Part shown: piece after piece, positions 5,749 to 14,668 of the stretch
Numbering within the stretch: position 1 is the first letter of the stretch
How the letters are laid out: each line of letters opens with the position of its first letter
NCBI GenBank assembly: GCA_038326655.1
Contig: JBBQKG010000023.1
Coordinates: forward strand, 1-53,528
Direction: 5' to 3'
From: JBBQKG01 sp038326655
GTDB lineage: Bacteria > Actinomycetota > Thermoleophilia > Solirubrobacterales > JBBDJG01
DNA length: 53,528 bases
Notes under the pieces: generated by a model
What the model saw: the letters and a program-made list of their open reading frames with translations, nothing else
The model's database searches: none
Told to the model about the DNA's origin: nothing
Position numbers and translations under genes: made by a program

Positions 5749-8430
5749 GTGCGCGCGCGGCCGCGCGCGCATGGCAAGTCCCTCTTCATCGGCGAGCAGA
5801 AGCTCTACGTCCGCGGGGTCACCTACGGCACCTTCCAGCCGAACGACGAGACCCAGGACTTCCCGCCTGCGGAGGCGGTCGCCGAGGACTTCGCGGCGAT
5901 GGCCGCGAACGGCATAAACTCGGTTCGCACCTACACCGTCCCGCCGCGCTGGCTGCTCGACCTCGCGTTCGAGAACGGCCTCTACGTGATGATCGGGCTG
6001 CCCTGGGAGCAGCACGTCACGTTCCTCGAGGATTCCGCACGGTGCCGTTCGATCGCAGAGCGCATCGCCGCCGGCGTGCGCGCGTGCGCGGGGCACCCGG
6101 CGATCCTCTGCTACGCGATCGGGAACGAGATCCCCTCCTCGATCGTGCGCTGGCACGGGCGTCACCACATCGAGCGGTTCCTCGAGAGGCTCTACGAGGC
6201 AGCCAAGGAGGAAGACCCCGAGGCGCTCGTCACGTACGTCAACTACCCCGGCACCGAATACCTCCAGTTGCCGTTCGTCGACCTCGTCTGCTTCAACGTC
6301 TTCCTCGAGACCGGCCCCGCGTTCGAGTCCTACCTCGCCCGCCTCCAGAACATCGCCGGCGACCGCCCGCTGCTTGTCACCGAGACCGGCCTCGACTCGC
6401 TCCGGAACAGCGAGGCCGCCCAGGCACGGGCGCTCGACTGGCAGGTCCGGACCGCGTTCGCGGCCGGCTGCGTGGGCACCTTCGTGTTCGCCTGGACCGA
6501 CGAGTGGTACCGGGGCGGGTTCGAGATCGACGACTGGGCGTTCGGGCTCGTCGACCGCGAGCGCCAGCCCAAGCAGGCGCTCGAGGCCGTCGGTCGCGCC
6601 TTTGCCGAGACACCGTTTTCGCCCAGCCCTTCCTGGCCCAGGGTCTCGGTGGTCGTCTGCACATACAACAACGAGGACACCCTGCAAGACTGCTTCGACG
6701 GGCTACAGGCGCTCGAGTATCCCGACTACGAGGTGATCGTCGTCAACGACGGCTCCACGGACCGGACGGACGAGATCACGCTGGGGTACGGGTTCAGGCT
6801 GATCAGCACCGAGAACCGCGGGCTGGGGTCCGCGCGCAACTCAGGGCTGCACGCCGCGACCGGCGAGATCATCGCCTACATCGACGCAGACGCGCGCCCG
6901 GATGCCTACTGGCTCGCGCATTTGGCGGTCGCCTTCCAGAAGGGCGCACACGTGGGCATCGGCGGCCCCAACATCCCGCCGCCCGGCAGCACGCCGATCG
7001 AGCAGTGCGTCGCCAACGCGCCCGGCGGTCCGATCCACGTGCTGCTCTCGGACGACATCGCGGAGCACATCCCAGGGTGCAACATGGCGTTCCGGAAGTG
7101 GAGCCTCGAGGCAATCGGCGGCTTCGACCCCCAGTTCCAGATCGCCGGCGACGACGTCGACATCTGCTGGCGCCTTCAGGAGCGGGGCTGGACGGTCGGG
7201 TTCAGCGCCGGCGCCGTAGTCTGGCACCACCGGCGCGGGCGGGTGCGCAAGTACCTCAAGCAGCAGTTCGAGTACGGCAAGGCCGAGGCGCTGCTCGAGC
7301 GCAAGTGGCCCGAGCGCTACAACCGCGCGGGACACCTGGCGTGGGCGGGTCGCGTCTACAGCAACGGCGCCACCAAGGCACGGGGCCTCCGCCGGTGGAA
7401 GATCTACTACGGAACCTGGGGACAGGGGCTCTTCCAATCTGTCTACCAGCGCGCTCCCGGCATCCTCGGATCGCTGCCGCTGATGCCCGAGTGGTACCTC
7501 ATGATTGCCGCGCTCGCGGTGATCGTGGCGGTGGGCATCCTCTGGACGCCGCTGCTGCTGCTGGCGGCGCCGCTACTCGCCGTCGCGGTAGGCGCGCTCG
7601 TGTACGAGTCGGCCCTCGGAGGGCTCCGGGCGTCGTTCGAGCGACGCAAGAACGGCCGCCTGGCGCGGGCCCGAATGCACACCGTGACCGCGATCCTCTA
7701 CCTGTTCCAGCCCGGCGCCCGCCTCAGCGGCCGCCTGCGGCACGGCCTCGCACCCTGGCGCAGGCGTGGCGTCCGGCGGCTCGGGCGCCCATTTCCCTGC
7801 ACGAGCAGCGTCTGGAGCGAGTGGTGGCAGTCGCCGGATGCCCGCCTCAGGCGAATCGAGGGCGAGCTTCAGGAGGCCAAGTCGGTGGTCGAGCGCGGCG
7901 GCGACTTCGAGCGCTGGGACCTCCAGGTGCGCGGTGGTGGCCTCGGTACGGCGCGCATGCGCATGGCCGTGGAAGAGCACGGCGGCGGCAGGCAGCTTCT
8001 CCGTTTCCGGATCTGGCCACGCTGCTCGCGGGCCGGCCTCGCGCTGGTCGCAACCTTCGCGGCGCTGGCGATCGGCGCGACGGTCGACGGCAACGGCCTC
8101 GGAGCGCTGCTGCTCGGCGTCGCGGCTGCGCTCCTCGCCTTGTCGATCGCGCGTGACTGTTCGGCGGCGATGGGCATCCTGCTTCCGGCGGTGCGACACC
8201 ATGCAGACGAGCCTCGCCCAGTTCCGGCTCCCGGCCACACGGCGAACGGAGCAGTCGCCACGAGTCTGCTGTCACGCACGCCGGTCAACGGCAGTCATGG
8301 CGGCCGCGAGGAGCTCGAAAGCGCAGATCCGTTGATCGAGATCACGCACGGGAACGGGTCCAACGGCGTGCCGCCGATCCCCGTGCACGAGCCGGGCCTC
8401 AACCTGATCAAGCGCGAGGACCACTCGTGA
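5749..8430 (+). CDS. Glycoside hydrolase-GT2 glycosyltransferase membrane fusion
   Basis: 893 residues from GTG 5749; an upstream ATG at 5620 would add 43 residues with poor GC3. Residues about 15-290 resemble a GH2/GH5-type TIM barrel: YVRGVTYGTF, the acid/base in AIGNE (E127) and the nucleophile in VTETG (E212). About 298-575 is a GT2 (GT-A) domain: SVVVCTYNNEDT, DxD as D379-A-D381, acceptor-base DD at 468-469, RLQERGW at 475-481. Hydrophobic segments near 583-620 and 755-805 place it in the membrane. It probably adds sugars to, and could trim or transfer, a membrane-linked glycan. First gene of an 11-gene operon; its stop overlaps the ABC gene. Confidence 0.85.
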   Translation: MRARPRAHGKSLFIGEQKLYVRGVTYGTFQPNDETQDFPPAEAVAEDFAAMAANGINSVRTYTVPPRWLLDLAFENGLYVMIGLPWEQHVTFLEDSARCRSIAERIAAGVRACAGHPAILCYAIGNEIPSSIVRWHGRHHIERFLERLYEAAKEEDPEALVTYVNYPGTEYLQLPFVDLVCFNVFLETGPAFESYLARLQNIAGDRPLLVTETGLDSLRNSEAAQARALDWQVRTAFAAGCVGTFVFAWTDEWYRGGFEIDDWAFGLVDRERQPKQALEAVGRAFAETPFSPSPSWPRVSVVVCTYNNEDTLQDCFDGLQALEYPDYEVIVVNDGSTDRTDEITLGYGFRLISTENRGLGSARNSGLHAATGEIIAYIDADARPDAYWLAHLAVAFQKGAHVGIGGPNIPPPGSTPIEQCVANAPGGPIHVLLSDDIAEHIPGCNMAFRKWSLEAIGGFDPQFQIAGDDVDICWRLQERGWTVGFSAGAVVWHHRRGRVRKYLKQQFEYGKAEALLERKWPERYNRAGHLAWAGRVYSNGATKARGLRRWKIYYGTWGQGLFQSVYQRAPGILGSLPLMPEWYLMIAALAVIVAVGILWTPLLLLAAPLLAVAVGALVYESALGGLRASFERRKNGRLARARMHTVTAILYLFQPGARLSGRLRHGLAPWRRRGVRRLGRPFPCTSSVWSEWWQSPDARLRRIEGELQEAKSVVERGGDFERWDLQVRGGGLGTARMRMAVEEHGGGRQLLRFRIWPRCSRAGLALVATFAALAIGATVDGNGLGALLLGVAAALLALSIARDCSAAMGILLPAVRHHADEPRPVPAPGHTANGAVATSLLSRTPVNGSHGGREELESADPLIEITHGNGSNGVPPIPVHEPGLNLIKREDHS
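5750..5771. repeat. 22-bp perfect palindrome at the start codon
   Basis: A perfect inverted repeat of alternating G and C centred on GGCC, beginning one base into the proposed GTG start. It could form a strong hairpin on the mRNA or serve as a protein-binding site. Confidence 0.6.
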
Positions 8431-10640
8431 GCCGGTTCAGCGATTACCGCCAGCGGCGGCGCGAGAAGAAAGCCAGCCGCGAGGGCGCGTGGGACCAGTG
8501 GAAGACAGCGCCCAAGATCCTGCCCTACCTGCGGCCGTGGCGCGGGCTCGTGATCGTCTCCTTCAGCCTCACCGTGGTCGGTGCCGTGGTTGCCCTGGCC
8601 GAGCCGTGGCCGCTCGCGATCGTGATCGACAGCGTGATCGGGAGCAATGCGCCCGGTGGTCCGCTGCGCGGCTGGTTCGGCACGAACCCCGATCCGTACC
8701 GGCTCCTGATCTTCGTCGTCGGTGGCGGCTTCCTGATCGCGATCATCAGCCACGGCGTGCGCGTGATCAACGACTACGTGAACGCGCGCGTCGAGCAGAA
8801 CATGGTCCTGAAGCTGCGCAGCGACCTCTTCCGCCACTGCGAGCGCCTCTCACTCACGTTCCACGACGCCCGCCAGACCGGCCAGCTGATGAGCCTGATC
8901 AACATCCAGGCCTCGGCGGTCGGTGCGATCGTGATGTCGTTCCCCCCGCTTCTCGAGAGCTTCCTGATGCTGATCGGCATGCTGATCATCGCGCTGCTGA
9001 TCGACTGGCAGGTGACGCTCGTGTCGCTCGTGGCAGTGCCTTTCATCTACTGGGCGATCGGTGTCTACGGCACACGCATCGTGCCGCGGATCCAGCGTGT
9101 GCAGGGACTCGAGTGGCGCTCGCTCTCGATCGTCTACGAGGCCATGTCGATGCTTCGCGTGATCGTGTCGTTCGGCCGCGAGCGGCACGAGCACCAGCGC
9201 TTCTTCACGCAGGGCAAGACCGCCGTCGACGCGCGCGTGCGGCTGACGGTCTGGCAGACGCTCTTCTCGCTCGGCGTCACGACCGCGACCGCGGCCGGCA
9301 CGGCGCTCGTGCTCGGGTTCGGCGCATGGCACGTCCTGCAGGACAAGATCACGCTGGGTGAGCTGACCGTCCTCATCTCCTACATCGCCGCGGTCTACCA
9401 GCCGCTCGAGTCGATCAGCCACACGATCGGAAACCTGCACCAGCAGTTCGTGTTCCTCAACTCGGCGATCTCGCTGCTCGACATGCGGCCGGAGGTGACC
9501 GAGGCCCGGGACGCGGTCGACATCGGGCGCTCGCATGGCGACATCGAGTTCGACAACGTCTCGTTCTCCTACCAGGGCCGCGTCGACACGCTGCGGAACA
9601 TTTCGTTCAAGATCGATGCCGGCCAGCGCGTTGCGATCGTCGGCCCCACGGGCGCCGGCAAGACCACGCTCGTGAGCCTGATGGTGCGCTTCTACGACCC
9701 CGCGAGCGGCTCGATCACGATCGACGGCGTCGACATCAAGAAGCTGAAGCTGCAATGCCTGCGAAACCAGCTCAGCCTGGTGCTCCAGGAGCCGCTCCTG
9801 TTCTCGGGGTCGATCGCCGACAACATCCGCTACGGGCGGTTGGACGCCTCGATGGACGACATCATCGAGGCCGCCAGGGCAGCCAACGCGCACGACTTCA
9901 TCGACGGCCTTCCCGACGGGTACGACACCGAGCTCGGCGAGCGCGGGGCGCAGCTCTCCGGCGGCGAGCGCCAGCGCATCTGCGTGGCGCGGGCCTTCAT
10001 CCGGAACGCGCCGATCCTGATCCTCGACGAGCCGACCTCCTCGATCGACTCGCGAACCGAGCTGGTGATCCTCGACGCGCTCGACCGGCTGATGATGGGC
10101 CGCACGTCGCTCATGATCGCCCACCGCCTTTCGACGGTCCGCAAGGCGGACCTGATCATCGTGGTCAACCGAGGCCGTGTGGCCGAGGTCGGCAGCCACG
10201 AGGAGCTGCTCACCACGGGAGGCCTCTACTTCCAGCTCTACGAGGCACAGAACGGCGAGGTCGCGCAGATCGAAGCCGATCACCTCATGGCCCAGAAGGC
10301 CAACGGCGCGGCGGTCGTCAACAGCGACGGCACGCCACCCGTGGACGGCAACGGGGTCGCCCTCGCGGACGGCCACGGCGTCGAGCCGAACGGCCACGGA
10401 ATCAAGCCCGAGGTGATCGAGACCCTCGCGCAGGCAGTCCGCCGACGCATGCGCGCGTCGCTGGAGAACGGCGCCGCAAACGGCGCGGCAACAGGGCAGC
10501 AGGCGGCCAACGGAGGGCAGCACACGCCGGTGAACGGCGTCGTGCCCGCGACTGACGGCGATGTCGCGGCGCCGGACGGCGAGCAGGCGGCGGGCGACAC
10601 GCCCCCCGCTCCCCCCGAGGCCGACCATGAGCAGACTTAG
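8427..10640 (+). CDS. MsbA-type ABC exporter (fused permease and ATPase)
   Basis: 737 residues, GTG overlapping the previous TGA. The membrane domain (about 25-340) has six hydrophobic segments; the ATPase has Walker A GPTGAGKTT (406-414), signature LSGGERQ (510-516), Walker B ILILDEP (530-536) and the H-loop AHRLST. This half-transporter architecture works as a homodimer exporting lipids, lipid-linked glycans or peptides. The last 130 residues are a low-complexity tail rich in Asn-Gly and Ala, unusual for the family. Position inside the glycosyltransferase operon suggests export of the glycan or its lipid-linked precursor. Confidence 0.93.
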   Translation: MSRFSDYRQRRREKKASREGAWDQWKTAPKILPYLRPWRGLVIVSFSLTVVGAVVALAEPWPLAIVIDSVIGSNAPGGPLRGWFGTNPDPYRLLIFVVGGGFLIAIISHGVRVINDYVNARVEQNMVLKLRSDLFRHCERLSLTFHDARQTGQLMSLINIQASAVGAIVMSFPPLLESFLMLIGMLIIALLIDWQVTLVSLVAVPFIYWAIGVYGTRIVPRIQRVQGLEWRSLSIVYEAMSMLRVIVSFGRERHEHQRFFTQGKTAVDARVRLTVWQTLFSLGVTTATAAGTALVLGFGAWHVLQDKITLGELTVLISYIAAVYQPLESISHTIGNLHQQFVFLNSAISLLDMRPEVTEARDAVDIGRSHGDIEFDNVSFSYQGRVDTLRNISFKIDAGQRVAIVGPTGAGKTTLVSLMVRFYDPASGSITIDGVDIKKLKLQCLRNQLSLVLQEPLLFSGSIADNIRYGRLDASMDDIIEAARAANAHDFIDGLPDGYDTELGERGAQLSGGERQRICVARAFIRNAPILILDEPTSSIDSRTELVILDALDRLMMGRTSLMIAHRLSTVRKADLIIVVNRGRVAEVGSHEELLTTGGLYFQLYEAQNGEVAQIEADHLMAQKANGAAVVNSDGTPPVDGNGVALADGHGVEPNGHGIKPEVIETLAQAVRRRMRASLENGAANGAATGQQAANGGQHTPVNGVVPATDGDVAAPDGEQAAGDTPPAPPEADHEQT

Positions 10641-10663
10641 AAGCACCCGCTTCACCGCTCACC

Positions 10664-10671
10664 GGAGGTGA
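10664..10671 (+). promoter_or_regulatory. Ribosome-binding site that decides a TTG start
   Basis: GGAGGTGA is a perfect anti-16S match. It contains the in-frame GTG at 10668, so that GTG is unlikely to be the start; TTG at 10674 lies 5 bases beyond GGAGG. Confidence 0.6.
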
Positions 10672-10673
10672 CC

Positions 10674-13181
10674 TTGCTGACACCTGGCAAGGCAGGGCAG
10701 AGCAAGAAGGTCGTCCTGCTCGGCATGATGACCCGGATACCCGTCGCCGGGGTCGTCTGGCAGACGGCGCATTACCTCGTGGGACTGGAGCGGCTCGGCT
10801 ACGAGGCCTACTACGTCGAGACGCACGCGCGCACTCCCTCGATGCTGATGGAGCACGAGGAGGACGACAGCTCCGCGATGGCGGCGGCGTTCATCGACCG
10901 GGTCCTGCGCCCGTTCGGCTTCGGTGACCGCTGGGCCTTCTACGGCCTGCATCAGGACAACCGCTGCTTCGGCATGACCCGCCGGGAGCTGGAGCGACTC
11001 TACGACTCGGCCCACATCCTCATCAACCTGCACGGTGGGACCGAGCCGCTTCCCGAGCTCTACGCGAACGACCGCCTCGTGTACCTCGAGACCGACCCCG
11101 TCCAGCTGCAGGTCGAGCTCGAGCAGGAGGTACCGGAGACGATCGACTTCCTCGAGCCGCACTGCGCCTTCTTCAGCTTCGCCGAGAACTACGGCAACCC
11201 GGACTGCGGCCTGCCGGTCCAGGACCGCTTCCCGCTGCTGCCCACGCGCCAGCCGGTGGTCACAGACTTCTGGAGCGGCATGGACGGCGCGCGTGACGTG
11301 TTCACGACCGTCGGGAACTGGCGCCAGCCCTGGCGCGAGGTGGCCTTCCAGGGAGAGCGCTACAGCTGGAGCAAGCACTTCGAGTTCCTCAAGTTCCTGG
11401 AGCTTCCCTCGCGTGTCTCGCAGCCGTTCGAGCTGGCGCTCTCGAGCTACGAGCCCGAGGACCGCGAGATGCTGACCGAGCACGGCTGGCGCGTTCGTCA
11501 CGCGCTCGACATCTCGACGGAGCGCGATCCGTATCGCAACTACATCGGCGCCTCGCGGGGGGAGTTCACGGTCGCAAAGGACCAGAACGTGCGCCTGCGC
11601 ACCGGCTGGTTCAGCGACCGCAGCGCTACCTATCTCGCCGCCGGGCGACCCGTGATCAGCCAGGAGACCGGCTTCAGCAACATCTTCCCGACCGGCGAGG
11701 GCCTGTTCGCGTTCTCGACGATGGACGAGGTCATGGCCGCGGTCGAGGCGATCAACTCCGACTACGAGCGGCACTGCCGCGCGGCGGAGGAGATCGGCCG
11801 CGCCTACTTCGGCCACGACGTGGTGCTCGGATCGCTGCTCGACCGGGTCGGCGTCGAGCGGCCGAAGACGCGTGTGCGCCGCGCCCGCCGTGCCGGCACC
11901 GAGCCCTACCCGCCCGCACTGTCGCTCGCCCCCGTGTCGCGCCGCCCCACCGTGCTCCCCGATGCGACACTCGAGACCGTGCTCGAGCAACCGCTTCCCG
12001 ACCGCGACCCACGTGCGGAGGAGCTCGATGTCGTCCCCGGCGCACCCGTCGAGGCGAGCGTCGTGATCGTCACCTTCAACAAGCTGCCCTTCACCCGGAT
12101 GTGCCTCGAAGCGCTGCTCGCCGGCAGCCGCGGAGAGGCGATCGAGGCGATCGTCGTGGACAACGGCTCGACGGACGGGACGCAGCCCTACCTGCGCGCG
12201 CTCGCCGAGGAACAGCCCGCGGTGCGGCTTGTGTTGAACCCCGGCAACGCCGGCTTCGCGAGGGCCTGCAACCAGGGACTTGCGATTGCCCGCGGTGCGA
12301 TCCTGGTGCTGCTGAACAACGACGCCCTGGTCCCGCACGGGTGGCTCCCGCCGCTCCGCACGGCGCTCGGCGACGCGACCGTCGGGCCGGCCGGCCCGGT
12401 CACCAACAGGATCGGCAACGAGGCGGAGGTCGAGGTCGCATACGAGACGTGGGGCGAGTTCCTGCTCGATGCCCAGGGACGTGCCGCCGCGCAGGCCGGT
12501 CAGGTCACCGAGATCGGCACCGTCACGATGTTCTGCATGGCGATGCGTCGCGACGCCTACGAGCGGATCGGCCCGCTCGACCAGCGCTTCGAGATCGGCC
12601 TGCTCGAGGACGACGACTACTCCCTGCGCGCGCAAAAGCTCGGCTTCCGGACCGTCTGCGTCCAGGGCCTGCTCGTTCACCACTTCGGCGAGACCTCGTT
12701 CGGCGAGCTCGTTGCGACCGGGGACTACGGCCGCATCCTGGCCGCAAACAAGCAGCGCTTCGCGGAGAAGTGGGGAAGGCCGTGGGAGCCCTACGAGCGC
12801 GCCACCAAGCCGGAATACGAGCGCATGACGCGCCGGATCCGGGAGCGCGTCGCGGATGCGTTGCCGGCGGAGGCCGTCGTGCTCGTGGTGAGCAAGGGAG
12901 ACGACGAGCTGCTGAGGCTCGACCAGCGCCGCGGCATCCACTTCCCGGCATCGGAGGCAGGCGGCTGGGCCGGGCATCACCCCGCCTCCAGCGAAGAGGC
13001 CGTCTCGCAGCTGGAGGCGATGCGTGAGGCGGGCGGCCAGTTCCTGCTGCTGCCCAGCACCGGGCTCTGGTGGCTGGAGCACTACCGGTCGTTCGGCGAG
13101 CACCTCGAGCGCAACTACCCGACGGTCGTGAACGATCCGGAGACGTGCGTGATCTACTCCCTGAACGGGAGCGGCGTTTGA
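10674..13181 (+). CDS. Three-part protein: GT-B-like domain, GT2 domain, WWLDHY module
   Basis: 835 residues from TTG 10674. Residues 1-390 belong to the same family as the proteins at 38132, 40909 and 43312: a GT-B-like enzyme with FTTVGNWR, TGWFSDRSATYLAAGRPV and a TGFSN loop. Residues about 460-700 are a GT2 domain (VVIVTFNKLPFTR, DNGSTDGT, LLNNDALVP as the DxD region, LLEDDDYSLRAQKLGF). From about 733 comes the recurrent module: LVVSKGDDELL, IHFP, WWLEHYRSFGEHL, ending CVIYSLN. Two catalytic domains in one chain suggest consecutive sugar additions. Cytosolic; no signal or membrane segment. The next gene overlaps its stop. Confidence 0.85.
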   Translation: MLTPGKAGQSKKVVLLGMMTRIPVAGVVWQTAHYLVGLERLGYEAYYVETHARTPSMLMEHEEDDSSAMAAAFIDRVLRPFGFGDRWAFYGLHQDNRCFGMTRRELERLYDSAHILINLHGGTEPLPELYANDRLVYLETDPVQLQVELEQEVPETIDFLEPHCAFFSFAENYGNPDCGLPVQDRFPLLPTRQPVVTDFWSGMDGARDVFTTVGNWRQPWREVAFQGERYSWSKHFEFLKFLELPSRVSQPFELALSSYEPEDREMLTEHGWRVRHALDISTERDPYRNYIGASRGEFTVAKDQNVRLRTGWFSDRSATYLAAGRPVISQETGFSNIFPTGEGLFAFSTMDEVMAAVEAINSDYERHCRAAEEIGRAYFGHDVVLGSLLDRVGVERPKTRVRRARRAGTEPYPPALSLAPVSRRPTVLPDATLETVLEQPLPDRDPRAEELDVVPGAPVEASVVIVTFNKLPFTRMCLEALLAGSRGEAIEAIVVDNGSTDGTQPYLRALAEEQPAVRLVLNPGNAGFARACNQGLAIARGAILVLLNNDALVPHGWLPPLRTALGDATVGPAGPVTNRIGNEAEVEVAYETWGEFLLDAQGRAAAQAGQVTEIGTVTMFCMAMRRDAYERIGPLDQRFEIGLLEDDDYSLRAQKLGFRTVCVQGLLVHHFGETSFGELVATGDYGRILAANKQRFAEKWGRPWEPYERATKPEYERMTRRIRERVADALPAEAVVLVVSKGDDELLRLDQRRGIHFPASEAGGWAGHHPASSEEAVSQLEAMREAGGQFLLLPSTGLWWLEHYRSFGEHLERNYPTVVNDPETCVIYSLNGSGV

Positions 13182-14668
13182 GCGTGCGCTGCTCGATCGT
13201 GATTCCGGTTCACGGACGCGCGGGGCTCACGCGGCAATGCCTCGACGCGATCCTCGCTACGCCTCCCGGCGCGGGCTTCGAGGTGATCGTCGTCGACGAC
13301 GCATCGCCCGACGATACGCCCGCGATGCTCGTGCGCTACGGCGACGCGATCCGTGTGATCACGCGCGCGCAGAACGGCGGCTTTGCGACGGCGTGCAACG
13401 ATGGGGCGGCGGTCGCCGAAGGCGAGCTGCTCGGCTTCGTCAACAACGACACGGTCCCGACCGCCGGTTGGCTCGACGCGCTCGTCGCGGCCGTCGACGC
13501 GAGCCCGCGGATCGGCGTGGTTGGAAGCAAGCTTCTCTTCCCCAACGAGACCGTTCAGCACGCGGGCGTTGTGATCTGCCAGGACGGCAACCCGCGGCAC
13601 CTCTATGCCGGCTTTCCGGCAGCCCATCCAGCCGTCAACAAGGCACGCCGCTTCCAGGCCGTGACGGCCGCCTCGATGCTCGTCCGGCGGGACGCGTTCG
13701 AGCGCGCCGGGGGCTTCGATCCCGCGTTTCGCAACTGTCTCGAGGACACCGACCTCTGCCTGCGGCTCGGCGAGGGCGGCTACGAGGTCCACTACTGCCC
13801 CGACAGCGTGCTCTACCACCTCGAGTCGGTGTCGCGGGGACGGCGCTCCAGCGAGATCGCGGTGAACACGCGGCTGTTCAAGGAGCGCTGGGGAGAGCGC
13901 GCCGAGCGCGACGATCTGCGCTACTACGTCGAGGACGGCCTGCTGCGGATCCGCTACCGGGAGATGTATCCCGTTCGGATCGAGCTGGCGCCGGAGCTCG
14001 CCGTGGCTGCTGGCGTCGAGGCCGGGCGGTTCGTCGAGCTCCAATCCCAGCAGGTCGCCGATCTGCTGCGCGAGACGGTGCGGCTGACCGCGCACGTCGC
14101 CGACCTCGACCTCGGCGCTGCCGACACGGATCCCGGGGCGCCCGGCGCGCCGTCGCCTCGCGGTGGAGTCGAGGGGCTGGTGGCGGAGGCCGAACGGCTC
14201 CAGCTCGACATCCACACGTTCCAGGCGCGCATCGCCGAGGCGCTCCGGCACGACGGCGCCGGGAATGGGCAGCCGCCCTTCGCTCCCGGCGAGCGCCTCG
14301 CCTACCTGGAGCTGAAGCAGCGCATCCGCCCGGTGCTCGAGGCGACGATCCCGCCGGGCTCTACCGTGATCGTCGTGAGCCGCGGTGACGACAGCCTGCT
14401 CGAGCTGCCCGAACGCGAGGCGTGGCACTTCCCCCAGGAGCAGGACGGAACCTATGCCGGCCGCCATCCGGCCGACAGCGAGGAGGCGATCGCCGGCCTC
14501 GAGGAGCTGCGGGCGCGCGGCGCCGGCTACCTCGTGATCCCGGCTGACGACGCTTGGTGGCTCGACCACTACGAGGGGTTCGGCCGCCACCTCGCGGAGC
14601 GCTACGACTCGCTCACGCACGCCGGCGCGCCGTGTCGGGTGTTCCGGCTCGAGGCGAGGCCGACTTGA
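13178..14668 (+). CDS. GT2 glycosyltransferase with C-terminal WWLDHY module
   Basis: 496 residues from a TTG overlapping the previous TGA (TTGA). Residues 4-260 are a rhamnosyltransferase-like GT2: CSIVIPVHGRAGLTRQCLD, VVDDASPDDTP, FVNNDTVPT, a QHAGVVI segment and LEDTDLCLRLGEGGYEVHY. A helical linker follows (about 300-385). The module occupies about 391-496: IVVSRGDD, WHFPQEQDGTY, WWLDHYEGFGRHL, CRVFRLE. Closest relative in the window is the gene at 28290-30671, which has the same GT2 type and three module copies. Donor and acceptor sugars are not predictable. Confidence 0.88.
   Translation: MSVRCSIVIPVHGRAGLTRQCLDAILATPPGAGFEVIVVDDASPDDTPAMLVRYGDAIRVITRAQNGGFATACNDGAAVAEGELLGFVNNDTVPTAGWLDALVAAVDASPRIGVVGSKLLFPNETVQHAGVVICQDGNPRHLYAGFPAAHPAVNKARRFQAVTAASMLVRRDAFERAGGFDPAFRNCLEDTDLCLRLGEGGYEVHYCPDSVLYHLESVSRGRRSSEIAVNTRLFKERWGERAERDDLRYYVEDGLLRIRYREMYPVRIELAPELAVAAGVEAGRFVELQSQQVADLLRETVRLTAHVADLDLGAADTDPGAPGAPSPRGGVEGLVAEAERLQLDIHTFQARIAEALRHDGAGNGQPPFAPGERLAYLELKQRIRPVLEATIPPGSTVIVVSRGDDSLLELPEREAWHFPQEQDGTYAGRHPADSEEAIAGLEELRARGAGYLVIPADDAWWLDHYEGFGRHLAERYDSLTHAGAPCRVFRLEARPT

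Noticed and set aside
10668..10670. GTG 10668 as start of the GT fusion
   Set aside because: It is part of the perfect GGAGGTGA ribosome-binding site; TTG 10674 is correctly spaced from it.
10659..13103. 814-codon minus-strand open frame
   Set aside because: Mirror of the GT fusion gene, which has clear GT2 motifs, a strong ribosome-binding site and coupled neighbours; the antisense product resembles no family.
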